A stretch of DNA of 48,938 nt from a virus (IMGVR_UViG_3300040801_005257:1-48938), one strand, 5' to 3'; positions 14,526-22,857 are shown, counted from the stretch's first letter. Notes: generated from the letters alone by a model not told the origin. Numbers and translations are program-made.

Positions 14526-14882
14526 TTACAACCCCGCATCCCCCTCCTCCACCTCGATCAAGAACTCAAACCGGGGGCTCTCACTCGGCATCTTCCGCAG
14601 CTGCACCTCGCCGCGCCGCAAACCCCGTAGCCCCCGCGCGATCAAAAACGACGCCAGCGACGACGCCGTCGTCTGTTCCCGATCGGCCACCCGCATCAGC
14701 TCATCCTTCAGCCAATCGGGCATATCCAGCGTGGTGCGCACCCGGGCCGCTTGGCGTTGCGCCTCCTTCCGCTGCGCCGCCGTCATCCCGCGCACCATCT
14801 CCCGCGCCTCGCCGTCCGCCACCGCATCCGCCGCCCCGCCCCCGTCGTCCATAGCCGCATCAATCAACGCATCCCAGCTCAT
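14526..14882 (-). CDS. Ribbon-helix-helix partition partner (ParB/ParG-like)
   Basis: 118 residues, overlapping the parA stop by four bases (ATGA). The central 'VRTTLDMPDWLKDELMRVADREQTTASSLASFLIARGLRGL' region reads as a ribbon-helix-helix: a short strand, then two helices. The N-terminus is acidic/Ala-rich and could activate ParA, as in ParG or ParR-like partners. A small RHH protein beside a ParA is the standard arrangement of type Ib partition cassettes, and the GTCGCCCT array adjoins its 3' end. It would bind those repeats and link them to ParA. Confidence 0.7.
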   Translation of the reverse strand: MSWDALIDAAMDDGGGAADAVADGEAREMVRGMTAAQRKEAQRQAARVRTTLDMPDWLKDELMRVADREQTTASSLASFLIARGLRGLRRGEVQLRKMPSESPRFEFLIEVEEGDAGL

Positions 14883-15658
14883 AGATCCAGCTCCCTCAGC
14901 AACCTCCGGATCACCCGGATATAACCGCCGACCGTGCCGGAGTCCGTCTTCACGCCGCGCAGCGCCCGGCACGTCTGATCATACTCAAACAGCGTCTTGC
15001 CGTTCCGCGCGGCCTCGCGGGCGCGGGTGTCCACCGGGATCGGCGGCCAAGCCCGCTCGCCAAACCGATCCGTCATCGCCGCCAACTGGTACTGCGACTC
15101 CTTCGTCGTCCGCTCCCACTGCGTGGGCAGCACGCCCAGAAACGCGCCCTGGAACGCCCCGCGCTTCTCCAGCGAGTGGGACATATTGATCGCGTCCACC
15201 GCCCCCACCACAGCGAGATCGTCCAGCGCCACCGGGATCAGGAAGTGCGTCGCCGCGACCAAAGCCCCCATCTGGAGGATGTCGGCGCCAGGAGCGGAAT
15301 CCAGGACGCACACGTCGTAGCCATCCGCCAGGCCCTCCAACGCCTCCCGCAGCTTGAAGACCCCAAAGGGGTCGGAGGAGAGCAGCCGCTTCGTCTCCGC
15401 CGTCATCCTGTCGCCCATCACCACGCCCAACCGGGGCCTGCCCGATGGCGACACCGCGTCGATGGGATCGCCGCCGGTCAACAGCGCGTGCAGGCTGGGC
15501 TTCTTCTCCAGCCCCAGGCAGTCAGCAACATTGCCCTGGGCGTCGAGATCCACCAGCAGCACCCGCCGGTCGCCCACCGTCATCCCGTGCGCCACCGTCA
15601 CCGCGGTCGTCGTCTTCCATACCCCGCCCTTCTGGTTCAAAATAGAAAGTATCTTCAT
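14879..15658 (-). CDS. parA: ParA-family partition ATPase
   Basis: 259 residues from ATG 15658. The deviant Walker A motif is 'NQKGGVWKTT' at the start, with the signature Lys (KGG) present; Walker A' is 'VLLVDLDAQGNVADCLG', and Walker B is 'YDVCVLDSAPGADI'. The position after GGV is Trp where Gly is usual. ParA proteins pull replicated plasmid or phage DNA apart over the nucleoid. It sits in an operon with an RHH partner (ATGA overlap), and its own start overlaps the preceding stop. Length fits small plasmid-type ParA without an N-terminal HTH. Confidence 0.88.
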   Translation of the reverse strand: MKILSILNQKGGVWKTTTAVTVAHGMTVGDRRVLLVDLDAQGNVADCLGLEKKPSLHALLTGGDPIDAVSPSGRPRLGVVMGDRMTAETKRLLSSDPFGVFKLREALEGLADGYDVCVLDSAPGADILQMGALVAATHFLIPVALDDLAVVGAVDAINMSHSLEKRGAFQGAFLGVLPTQWERTTKESQYQLAAMTDRFGERAWPPIPVDTRAREAARNGKTLFEYDQTCRALRGVKTDSGTVGGYIRVIRRLLRELDL

Positions 15659-16830
15659 GCCATCGCCTCCACCTCGACCCGCATCGCCTCTGCCGGCGGC
15701 ACCTGAATCCTGCCGTACTCCGTCTCCTCCCACGGACACCACCATGGCAGAGCGTCGGGGCCCATCACCGTCATCTCGTCGATACGCGCCACGTACAACG
15801 TCTTCACGCGATCTCCATGTACCGTCGTCCACCACCCCTCACCGTCTGGTTCCGGGGCCAACGACTCAAACCCATCATCAAATGCAGTCATCTCCCCGCT
15901 GTCGATCAGCACGACATAGCAGACGCGGTAGTAAACGAAGGGATGGAACCGCTCTGCCTGTAACTCCGCGCGTTTCGCCTTCTGGTACGCAAACGCCTGG
16001 GCCGACTCCAATTCCGCCTCAAAATCAAAGATCGCCGACACAAACCAATCCTCCTCCGCGATCCCCGGACAACCCTGCTCTTCCGGCATTCGCCGCAGCG
16101 CCTCGATCCCCTCCGGGGAAAGCTCCTCAATCTGCTCTCGAACCGCATCGTTATAGTGCCTCACGGCGTCTTGAATCGCTACCCGAGCCCGGCTGAGGAC
16201 GCGAGCCTGCCGAACGACTTCTACCTGATCCTTCATCCCGCCCAACTCTATTGCCGCCGTCATCCAGTGCGACCACCAGTCCCCTCCCGGGTTATTAGCA
16301 TCTGTGGGCTGCCGGGCCGTCAGGAACTCGCGCCGCAAAGCCCGCACACACTCAGTGGCCCAAAGCCCATGGTCTACTGCGATTTGTCGCGCAGAGTCGT
16401 ATCCTCCGATGGACGCCTGCGGGTCAAGGTACTCTTTCACGCGCACCAAGGCCTGCGCCCAACGCCCCTTCGCCTCCAGCGCAAACTCGGCCAACGCAGC
16501 CCGGGGACTCAACGCCCGCCCATCGTGATGCACCCGCTTCCAGTCAAAGACCGCTTTACCCTGGAGCACACGCACGCCTACCCGGAACTCCGCCTCATAG
16601 ACCTTGCCGACCACGCAAACGCTATTGGAAAACGACACGTGCAGTCCCATTGCCTCGGCCTGCGCCTCGGTGACGCCGTGCTGACCACAGAACGCCGTCA
16701 GGATCTCCGCCACAGCCTTGGCCTTCTCCGCCTCCTCGGCCTGCTTCCGCACCTCAGCCGCCGCGGCCCGTTCCGCCGCCATCGCCTGCGCTTCCTGTAC
16801 CAAATTCTCGAACACCATCACGTTCAACAT
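15655..16830 (-). CDS. Hypothetical coiled-coil protein in the partition operon
   Basis: 391 residues. The N-terminal ~45 residues are an Ala/Glu-rich coiled coil ('ERAAAAEVRKQAEEAEKAKAVAEIL'). The rest has mixed helices and strands, with 'VYEAEFRVGVRVLQGKAVFDW' early and a C-terminal beta region. I recognise no domain. Its stop overlaps the parA start (ATGA), so the two are co-translated. ATG 16830 follows GGAGGTGA. Confidence 0.6.
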   Translation of the reverse strand: MLNVMVFENLVQEAQAMAAERAAAAEVRKQAEEAEKAKAVAEILTAFCGQHGVTEAQAEAMGLHVSFSNSVCVVGKVYEAEFRVGVRVLQGKAVFDWKRVHHDGRALSPRAALAEFALEAKGRWAQALVRVKEYLDPQASIGGYDSARQIAVDHGLWATECVRALRREFLTARQPTDANNPGGDWWSHWMTAAIELGGMKDQVEVVRQARVLSRARVAIQDAVRHYNDAVREQIEELSPEGIEALRRMPEEQGCPGIAEEDWFVSAIFDFEAELESAQAFAYQKAKRAELQAERFHPFVYYRVCYVVLIDSGEMTAFDDGFESLAPEPDGEGWWTTVHGDRVKTLYVARIDEMTVMGPDALPWWCPWEETEYGRIQVPPAEAMRVEVEAMA

Positions 16831-16849
16831 CCTGTCACCTCCGTTACGT

Positions 16850-16963
16850 TCACGTATCAGAATCGCAGAACAACATCAACACGCCTACGCACATCGTAAT
16901 CACAGCACCCACCAAAAAACCGGCGCCAAACCACAAAACATCGAACAGTTGCCTCGCATCCAT
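16850..16963 (-). CDS. 37-residue membrane protein
   Basis: A short gene, ATG 16963 after GGAG. It reads M-D-A-R-Q-L-F-D-V-L-W-F-G-A-G-F then a hydrophobic helix and a Cys-Asp tail, so nearly the whole protein is one membrane segment. It sits between the PolX-like gene and the coiled-coil gene with a normal ribosome site, which favours it over the overlapping frames. Function unknown. Confidence 0.5.
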   Translation of the reverse strand: MDARQLFDVLWFGAGFLVGAVITMCVGVLMLFCDSDT

Positions 16964-17005
16964 CCCCATTCTCCATTCTTTGATTCTTCCATTCTCTGAT
17001 TCTTT

Positions 17006-17608
17006 CTACTCGAACCGCGCCACCGCCGCCTGTGACTTCATCCATAACCGCAGCCGTCCGGGATGACGATCCTCCGGGGGCCAAATTTGCACCCCAATCT
17101 CCCGGAAATAATCCGCTTCTGTTGGCACCGGCACGACCATGCCGTGGCGCCATAGATAGCCGTCCCGCTGCTTCATATTCGGGGGCATAACACCCCCATC
17201 CCAGCCGTGGGAGACCAACATCTTCACATACGCCTGCGGGCCGGTGCGAATTGCCATAATCGCGCCCCAGTTCTCCTCCGTAGCGAGGAAAAGATCAACC
17301 GCGACCCCGCTGTTGCAGTGGATCAATCGCTTATAGCGTGGGCCATTCCGGCGCACGCCAGTGTCCCACGCCAATTGCCCCTCGGCGATCAAGATATCAA
17401 TGCGCTGGTCGATCTCGGGAATGATGTCCGCCGAGCCCTTAAACAATGCCACGGCGCCCGCACCCTTTTTGGAGATCGCCACGATCTCAACGTCCTTCAC
17501 CTCCGGCGCTTGGCGGCGAATTGATCCCGCCACCGTGATCCGTTCGCACGCCGGACCCAACCACATCATCACATCCTGTGCAATCTGCTGCCCCCGTAGC
17601 AAGTCCAT
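17006..17608 (-). CDS. PolX-type nucleotidyltransferase domain protein
   Basis: 200 residues. The polymerase beta-type nucleotidyltransferase signature is clear: 'ITVAGSIRRQAPEVKDVEIV' holds the GS motif and metal ligands D39 and E41, and 'GVAVDLFLA' the third acid, D105. A later fingers-like region ends in 'DYFREIGVQIWPPEDR'. It lacks the N-terminal 8-kDa lyase domain and the PHP exonuclease of full PolX. Phages carry such reduced versions near replication genes; a repair or gap-filling role is plausible. The second active-site acid is Glu where Asp is usual. Confidence 0.8.
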   Translation of the reverse strand: MDLLRGQQIAQDVMMWLGPACERITVAGSIRRQAPEVKDVEIVAISKKGAGAVALFKGSADIIPEIDQRIDILIAEGQLAWDTGVRRNGPRYKRLIHCNSGVAVDLFLATEENWGAIMAIRTGPQAYVKMLVSHGWDGGVMPPNMKQRDGYLWRHGMVVPVPTEADYFREIGVQIWPPEDRHPGRLRLWMKSQAAVARFE

Positions 17609-17611
17609 CGT

Positions 17612-18085
17612 CTATACCTCCTCAATCCATCCCAATGCCGCTGACATTAGATCAATCCCTAGCAAATCCGCCAGCGCCAATAGTGGGATCGCCACCCGTG
17701 CCAGAGCAGCCTCGAAGTCCTCGCTCTCCGCATCCAGGTCGATCCCCGCACCCTCCCACGCCGTCACGTCGTTGAGCGCCTCACCGGCCAGATCCGCCGA
17801 CCGCGCTGCTGCCTGGGCCAGCGTCAGCGAGCCCCCAGCGTGTTCCGGCATCCAGAAGAGCCCTGCCAGCTTGCCATAAGCCGCCAGCATCTCCGTGACT
17901 AGCCGCGCCGCGAACTGCGACTCGTTCCAGCCGTCACGCCGCGTCGAGCCATTCACCGCCCGCGCCACACACATCTGCGGGGCGTCGTGTCCCAACCCCA
18001 GCACCAGTAGCTTCCGCAGCAGCGTTGCTTCCGCCGTCCCACTCATCCCCTGCTCCACCCGATCCAATACCTCGTCCCTATCCAT
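17612..18085 (-). CDS. Hypothetical helical protein
   Basis: 157 residues from ATG 18085, preceded by GGGAGG. Nearly all alpha-helical: 'NESQFAARLVTEMLAAYGKLAGLF', 'QAAARSADLAGEALNDVTAW' and 'IPLLALADLLGIDLMSAALGW'. The all-helical form recalls MazG-type nucleotide hydrolases, but the metal-binding acidic motifs are not clear, so I leave it unassigned. It overlaps nothing and precedes the PolX-like gene by three bases. Confidence 0.55.
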   Translation of the reverse strand: MDRDEVLDRVEQGMSGTAEATLLRKLLVLGLGHDAPQMCVARAVNGSTRRDGWNESQFAARLVTEMLAAYGKLAGLFWMPEHAGGSLTLAQAAARSADLAGEALNDVTAWEGAGIDLDAESEDFEAALARVAIPLLALADLLGIDLMSAALGWIEEV

Positions 18086-18119
18086 CCTGATCCTCCCTGT
18101 AGTTAACCTAATCCTGTTC

Positions 18120-18662
18120 CTAATCCTGATCCACTTCCAACCTGCGCAGATCTTCCTCCGACACCACCACGTAATACCGTCCATCGCCCCCACGCCGCGC
18201 TGTCTGTAACCCAAAGTCGCGGCGCACGATAGAGCCAACCTTCTTAGCCGTCATCTTGATGGGGAGATCGTGATGCCGGTTGACCTCGTCAGCGATGCTC
18301 TTCATACTGGTATCGCCGCGATCAAATTGCACCAAGAGCGCATCCCTTACCACACGCACCGACGGATCATCGTTCACCATCACCGTAACAGCCTCCGACG
18401 TCAGCTTTTGCCAAGGGCATGTCCCCAACCAAACTGTTAAAGAGCCGCTGTACACGACATCCTGGTAACAGTCACCCCGGATCAACCGCAGCGTAGCGCA
18501 GTTACCCCGCTCAAACCGGACCAAGATCCGATCGACCAGCACCGGCTTGGCTAACTCCGAATAGATGCCGCCCCATTCTGCACAATCCTCTCGCAAGAAG
18601 AGACGTGAGCTATCCAAATTAGTACGAACACAAAAAGCATCCTGAAACTTCCCCGACGCCAT
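18120..18662 (-). CDS. Candidate origin-binding protein next to the iterons
   Basis: 180 residues. The C-terminal ~55 residues ('KMTAKKVGSIVRRDFGLQTARRGGDGRYYVV') closely resemble the C-terminal end of the primase-helicase ('GLTSKKAGQVARKDLQLQTARNRSLGNRYAVIW'), pointing to a shared winged-helix-like module. Upstream of it is 'MKSIADEVNRHHD', another helix-turn-helix-like stretch. Its 5' end lies just outside the GTTTACA/TGTAAAC repeats; the first two repeats sit 25-41 bases before its start, so it may bind and autoregulate there. Role inferred from this layout only. Confidence 0.6.
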   Translation of the reverse strand: MASGKFQDAFCVRTNLDSSRLFLREDCAEWGGIYSELAKPVLVDRILVRFERGNCATLRLIRGDCYQDVVYSGSLTVWLGTCPWQKLTSEAVTVMVNDDPSVRVVRDALLVQFDRGDTSMKSIADEVNRHHDLPIKMTAKKVGSIVRRDFGLQTARRGGDGRYYVVVSEEDLRRLEVDQD

Positions 18663-18686
18663 CGAAACGCCCCCTTTTTGTCAACT

Positions 18687-19015
18687 TGTAAACTTATGTA
18701 AACGTTGACCGCACAATCAAGCAATAGCCAGATAAACGAGATATATATAGTTATTATCGAATAGCCCCAAAACCCCCGTTATCTCTATGTATGTTTACAT
18801 ATGTTTACAAGTTTACAGAAAAGCCGCTTAAATTCGTGCGCGTTTTGCACAAAAGCAAGTAATTATCATAAAAAACAAGCGGTAGCGGCGCGTCTGTAAA
18901 CTTTGTAAACTTTGTAAACTTTCCCAACCCCATAAAGGGGGGTATTTCTCGTTTTTTCGCTTTTGACCCCCCTATACCCCCCCTGGGAATGTTTACATAT
19001 GTTTACATGTTTACA
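18687..19015. repeat. Iteron cluster: candidate replication origin
   Basis: Eleven copies of TGTAAAC or its complement GTTTACA in four clusters: 18687 and 18697; 18793, 18803 and 18811; 18895, 18904 and 18913; 18991, 19001 and 19009. The second and fourth clusters are near copies of each other, and orientation alternates between clusters. AT-rich DNA lies between (18720-18765 and 18858-18880). It fills the 361-base gap between the primase-helicase gene and a probable DNA-binding protein gene, as expected for a plasmid or phage origin. Confidence 0.75.
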
Positions 19016-19023
19016 GAAACCCA

Positions 19024-21759
19024 TCACGCACCACCAAAACCTTGCTGTGCCGCCGCAGCTTTATTAGCTGCTTGTTCTGCTTCGCGGGCCTCCATCTCGT
19101 AGATCGCGGCCACGATGTCGCGCAGCCGGTCGTCGTCCACGCCGTAGCGGGCGCGCAGTCCTTCAATGCGCGCGGGCTCCCAGATGACGGCGTAGCGGTT
19201 GCCCAGGGACCGGTTACGCGCGGTCTGGAGCTGGAGGTCCTTTCGCGCTACCTGCCCGGCCTTCTTCGACGTCAGCCCGCGCCCCGTGTACTCCTCGTCC
19301 TCGTCCAGGTTCTCGTAGTTCATCAACTGATTAGCCCGCTGAGCTACCGTTTTCAGGGAGATGTCACGTTCCTCTGGCTCTAGATCACAGTCGATCTCCC
19401 ACTGCGCCAGGATCGCCTCTAGGATCTTGGCCGCCAGGGTCAGCCCGCGCTCTGAGATCAACTGCTCGTTGTACTGCCGCATAAAGCCGCGCAGGTCCTT
19501 CTTCAAATCTCCATCGTCCACGATGGAGACCAGGCTCAGCATCACCTGGTTGAGCCGGGGCTCAAGGGTCGCGTCCAACTGGTCGTAGTCCAGATCGATC
19601 TCGGGCCGCCAGTGCTCCAGGCGATACCGCAGCAGCAGCGCGTGGAGTTCGGGAAGTTCCTGGGTCCAGAATTCGCGCGGCAGCTCGATGGGGATGTCGC
19701 TCCGCGTCGTCGGCCCCCCCGTCTCGTGGGTCAGGCACCGGCTCTCCAGCGCCCAATCCTCGAATTTGCGCCGCGTGGAGATCACCTTCGGACCGTAGCA
19801 GACGAAGACCTCGGGCTCGAAGTCTTTCTCCTTGCTCCCGGCGCGCAGCACCATGGCCTGCGACCGTTGATACCCTGTGTTGAGAATCTTGATGATGTCG
19901 GCGGCCTCGTCGCTCATCTTGAAGTCGCCCTCGTCCATAATCAACGTCCCGCGGTACCGGTCCAGCAGCCGGAAGATGGGCGAGGTCGTCGCCGCGCCGG
20001 TGACGGTGATCGGGCGGAAGCAGAGCATGCCCACCGTCTGCAAGAAGCGGCTTTTGCCGGTTCCAGCGTCACCGAGGACGCGCAGATAGGGCAGCGTGTT
20101 GAAACAGTCATACAGCCAGGAGAAGAGGACGTAGTACGAGCTCAGCGTCTCGTAGAAGACGTTGACGTCCATATACCGGTGGATCGTCGCCTGGATCTTC
20201 CGTACCAGATCCCGCGTGGGCAGCAGCGGGCCAACCTCGGGCGCGAACCGGACCACTTTCTCCTTCAGCATCGCACTGGCCGGATTGGCGGGCACGTAGC
20301 GGATGCCGTCCACATCTACGTGTTTCGCGGTGCGGACGTTCCCGGCGCCGTCCCTTATGGCGTAGAAGGTCTTCCCGATGTCGTAGGCCGTGGCCCCCGC
20401 CGAGCCTTCCGGCGGCTGGTAGAGGGTCTCGACCAGGTTGTCGCCGATCTGCCCGCCGATCAGTTGCACCGTGACCAGCGGCTCGTCGCCGTTGGCTTCG
20501 TCCTCTTCTGCGTCCTTCTCCGCCGTTTTCAACAAGCGATCGAACTCCCGCAACTTCAAACCAGCAGCAGAAGCGAGCCGCTCGCGGTTCACGTCGCGAG
20601 TGAAATCGTCCATCCGCCGGATCAGGTCGAAGAGATAGCGCAGCCCCTCCTCGCGCTTAGAGTTGGTCAGCGTCGTGGACCGCTCCGCGACCACCTCGAC
20701 GTACATCGGGCTTCGGTGGAGGAGCTTCTCCACCGCCTCGGTCGTCATCCCGCCCTCGATCAGCCAATCGTTAGCGTCGTGAGCGGGCCAGCGCACCACG
20801 TGCAGCGTAGGACCCTGGTCCAGCGCGTCCGCCAGCGCTCGCGCGCCGGTAGCGCCCGCGTCGTCCTGGTCCAGCGCGACGAAGAGCTCCTTGTGTTTCG
20901 CCAGGAGCAGCAGCAGGCGCCGTCCTTCCTCCGTGTCGCCGATTTTCACACCGCAGAGCGCCACGGCGGGCAGCCCCAGCATCCCGAGCGTCACAGCGTC
21001 GGCTTGCCCCTCGACGACGATCATCCGGCCTTGTCCGGGAATCGCCACCCAATTCCAGTAGGGTCGCCGCTCCCCGACCAGGCTGATGGGCAAGTTGTAG
21101 TGCGGAAGAAGGCCGTCGAGCTGGCGCTTATCGCCCGCGTACGCCAGCCGCAGGCTGAGGTAGGTCACGCGCCCAAACTCCACGTGGGGATAGACCAGGT
21201 AGCCGTAGGGCGCCCCCGAGGGGATACCTAGCAATGCCGTCGGGGCGTTGCTTTGTAGGTCGATCTCGTGCATCCGCAGCTCGGCGCGCAGATTCTCCCG
21301 GTCGCCGTTCCAGTAGCCCAACCCGGCCTCCCGGATCGTTTCCTCGTCCCAGCCGCGCCCCTCGCAATACGCTGTAGCAGCAGCGCTGGCGCGCAAGTTC
21401 CGCACCATCAGCCGCGCCCCCACGGTCAGCGTATCGTGGCGCGTCCGGACCGCCAAGCGCGCCTGGACGTTGGCCTGTCCCCACTGCGGCGGCTGGATCC
21501 CGGCCCGCGCCGCCACAACCTCCACGGCGGTCTTAAAATCCATTCCCCGGTGCAGCTCCAGCCACGTAAAGACGTCACCCTGCTCACCGGTGGAGTTCCA
21601 CGTATAGATGTTCTTGTGCGTATCTACGACCAGGCTGTCGTGCCGGATGGCCCGCAGGTAGCGGCGGCCTGGCTGTTGTAGTGGTTCGTCCTCGTGAATC
21701 ACCTCGTTCAGCGGCACGAGGCGCTTTAAGTCGTCGATGTAATCTCGAAAATCATCCAT
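19024..21759 (-). CDS. Primase-helicase replication protein
   Basis: 911 residues from ATG 21759. The N-terminal ~95 residues match the DnaG zinc-domain fold ('DTHKNIYTWNSTGEQGDVFTWLE') but lack the zinc Cys. Then come a TOPRIM primase core, with catalytic Glu in 'MIVVEGQADAV' near 248 and acids in 'VALDQDDAGATGA' near 296, and a linker. A AAA+/superfamily-3-like ATPase follows, with Walker A 'LGDAGTGKSRFL' near 561 and Walker B 'GTLIMDEGDFK'. The C-terminal winged helix is shared with the gene at 18120-18662. Such proteins prime and unwind the phage or plasmid origin, and the iteron region directly follows. No polymerase gene is present, so the host polymerase is probably used. Confidence 0.85.
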   Translation of the reverse strand: MDDFRDYIDDLKRLVPLNEVIHEDEPLQQPGRRYLRAIRHDSLVVDTHKNIYTWNSTGEQGDVFTWLELHRGMDFKTAVEVVAARAGIQPPQWGQANVQARLAVRTRHDTLTVGARLMVRNLRASAAATAYCEGRGWDEETIREAGLGYWNGDRENLRAELRMHEIDLQSNAPTALLGIPSGAPYGYLVYPHVEFGRVTYLSLRLAYAGDKRQLDGLLPHYNLPISLVGERRPYWNWVAIPGQGRMIVVEGQADAVTLGMLGLPAVALCGVKIGDTEEGRRLLLLLAKHKELFVALDQDDAGATGARALADALDQGPTLHVVRWPAHDANDWLIEGGMTTEAVEKLLHRSPMYVEVVAERSTTLTNSKREEGLRYLFDLIRRMDDFTRDVNRERLASAAGLKLREFDRLLKTAEKDAEEDEANGDEPLVTVQLIGGQIGDNLVETLYQPPEGSAGATAYDIGKTFYAIRDGAGNVRTAKHVDVDGIRYVPANPASAMLKEKVVRFAPEVGPLLPTRDLVRKIQATIHRYMDVNVFYETLSSYYVLFSWLYDCFNTLPYLRVLGDAGTGKSRFLQTVGMLCFRPITVTGAATTSPIFRLLDRYRGTLIMDEGDFKMSDEAADIIKILNTGYQRSQAMVLRAGSKEKDFEPEVFVCYGPKVISTRRKFEDWALESRCLTHETGGPTTRSDIPIELPREFWTQELPELHALLLRYRLEHWRPEIDLDYDQLDATLEPRLNQVMLSLVSIVDDGDLKKDLRGFMRQYNEQLISERGLTLAAKILEAILAQWEIDCDLEPEERDISLKTVAQRANQLMNYENLDEDEEYTGRGLTSKKAGQVARKDLQLQTARNRSLGNRYAVIWEPARIEGLRARYGVDDDRLRDIVAAIYEMEAREAEQAANKAAAAQQGFGGA

Positions 21760-21935
21760 TCGGTCCCATCCTGTTCCCCTCAATTGCGTTGAATTCGGTT
21801 TGCCTGTACGATTGGCCTAGCGCGATTGGGTGTCGCACGGGCCGTTGGGCTCTTTCGCCTCGGGGGGGGCTCCCCCACAGAGTACCCCCTCAGAACTGAC
21901 CCCGAAGGGCCGTCACGTACTTCCCACTATGTGTC

Positions 21936-22118
21936 TTATGACAAACCACCCCCTTTTCCCCCTGATTCAGGCGCCCCCAGCCGTCGTTTACCACCCACCG
22001 CAGCCGCCCCCGGCGCCGTTTCCTGGACGCACTGACCGGCCCTAACAACGGAACTTTTGCGGTTCTCTTGCTGCTGACTTTCATTCGTCACCGGCGTCAC
22101 CACCATCTCCTTATCCAT
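21936..22118 (-). CDS. Possible small basic protein (weak)
   Basis: About 60 residues from ATG 22118. It is Gln/Asn- then Gly/Ala-rich and likely disordered, and overlaps the stop of the gene at 22111. It fills part of an otherwise empty 350-base stretch (21760-22110), but frame use is ambiguous because other frames are open too. The rest of the gap, 21760-21935, shows no gene. Low confidence. Confidence 0.25.
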   Translation of the reverse strand: MDKEMVVTPVTNESQQQENRKSSVVRAGQCVQETAPGAAAVGGKRRLGAPESGGKGGGLS

Positions 22119-22377
22119 TCGCGACTGTGCGCGCCGCTTGCTGTGCCTGCAACTCCTCACCGATCTGCTCATGGGCGTCGTTGCAGGCGTCGATGATCCG
22201 GTCCAACTCCGCATAGGCGCCCTGGATCAACTCCCCATAGCGCCCCGGCAGCCGGTGCGCCATCTGGCGCACACGAATCTGAAGGATGCCGGCGCTCATC
22301 TTCGCGTCCGCCAGCAGCATCGACGCCAGCTCGATCCGCTCCATACGCTGCATCTCAGCTTTGGATGGCCTGCTCAT
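22111..22377 (-). CDS. Small helical protein
   Basis: 88 residues, ATG 22377. Almost entirely helical, with Met-rich turns ('RMERIELASMLLADAKMSAGILQIRVRQMAHRL'). It starts inside the last codons of the membrane-protein gene at 22355 (23-base overlap). No family recognised. A structural or regulatory early protein is likely. Confidence 0.5.
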   Translation of the reverse strand: MSRPSKAEMQRMERIELASMLLADAKMSAGILQIRVRQMAHRLPGRYGELIQGAYAELDRIIDACNDAHEQIGEELQAQQAARTVANG

Positions 22378-22723
22378 AGATATCCCTATCTGCCTCTAGC
22401 GTGCGCTTGTGCGCCCAACTGTCGATGGCGTAGGGCACCAGCGTGCCCAGCCCTGCCGCCGCCACATCACACAGGTAGAAGAGCACCGCGTCCCAGACGT
22501 CTATGGATGCCTCGCCAGCCAGCGACCGCCACAACGCGGCCAGGACAACACCCACGACGATGGAGAGCGTGCCGTGGACGTAGGCCAGCAGCCGGTGCAG
22601 CTCGCCGCGCTCATCCACCAGGAATGGGAACGCGCGCCACGGGAACCAATGCCCCGCGAAGTTGAAGCCGAACGTCACCGTACATGCCAACCCATCTGCC
22701 AGAATTACGAACAAGTCATGCAT
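22355..22723 (-). CDS. Membrane protein
   Basis: 122 residues from ATG 22723 (GGGGG ahead). Two or three hydrophobic segments are visible: 'LFVILADGLACTVTFGFNF', 'GTLSIVVGVVLAALWRSLA' and 'VLFYLCDVAAAGLGTLVPYAI', separated by short loops and a charged C-terminal helix. The many Trp and Phe ('GHWFPWRAFPFLV') suit an integral membrane protein. Superinfection exclusion or a membrane role in maintenance is possible; nothing in the sequence decides it. Confidence 0.65.
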   Translation of the reverse strand: MHDLFVILADGLACTVTFGFNFAGHWFPWRAFPFLVDERGELHRLLAYVHGTLSIVVGVVLAALWRSLAGEASIDVWDAVLFYLCDVAAAGLGTLVPYAIDSWAHKRTLEADRDIYEQAIQS

Positions 22724-22752
22724 AAAAAAACCCCCTAAAATACTGACCTCGT

Positions 22753-22780
22753 GGTATAGTAAAGATAGGCACCTTAACAA
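22753..22780 (-). promoter_or_regulatory. Candidate promoter of the 22723 membrane gene
   Basis: Minus strand: TTGTTA (22775-22780), a 16-bp spacer and TATACC (22753-22758), about 30 bases before the ribosome site of the gene starting at 22723. Confidence 0.5.
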
Positions 22781-22857
22781 CACAGGTGCTCGGACATCCT
22801 GGTCCCTGTTGCACGGCGGCGCGGTCCCCACCCGCGCCGCCTCCTTCTTTGCACAAA

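Noticed and set aside
16857-17153. A 98-codon minus-strand gene
   Set aside because: Its frame is Gly/Arg-rich and overlaps the PolX-like gene; a 37-residue frame with a ribosome site (16850-16963) explains the space better.
19612-21231. A 539-codon plus-strand frame opposite the primase-helicase
   Set aside because: It lies entirely in the shadow of a well-supported gene, lacks a ribosome site and has the Arg/His/Pro-rich composition of an antisense reading. The same holds for the long plus-strand frames at 2448-3530, 119-628 and 38687-39367.
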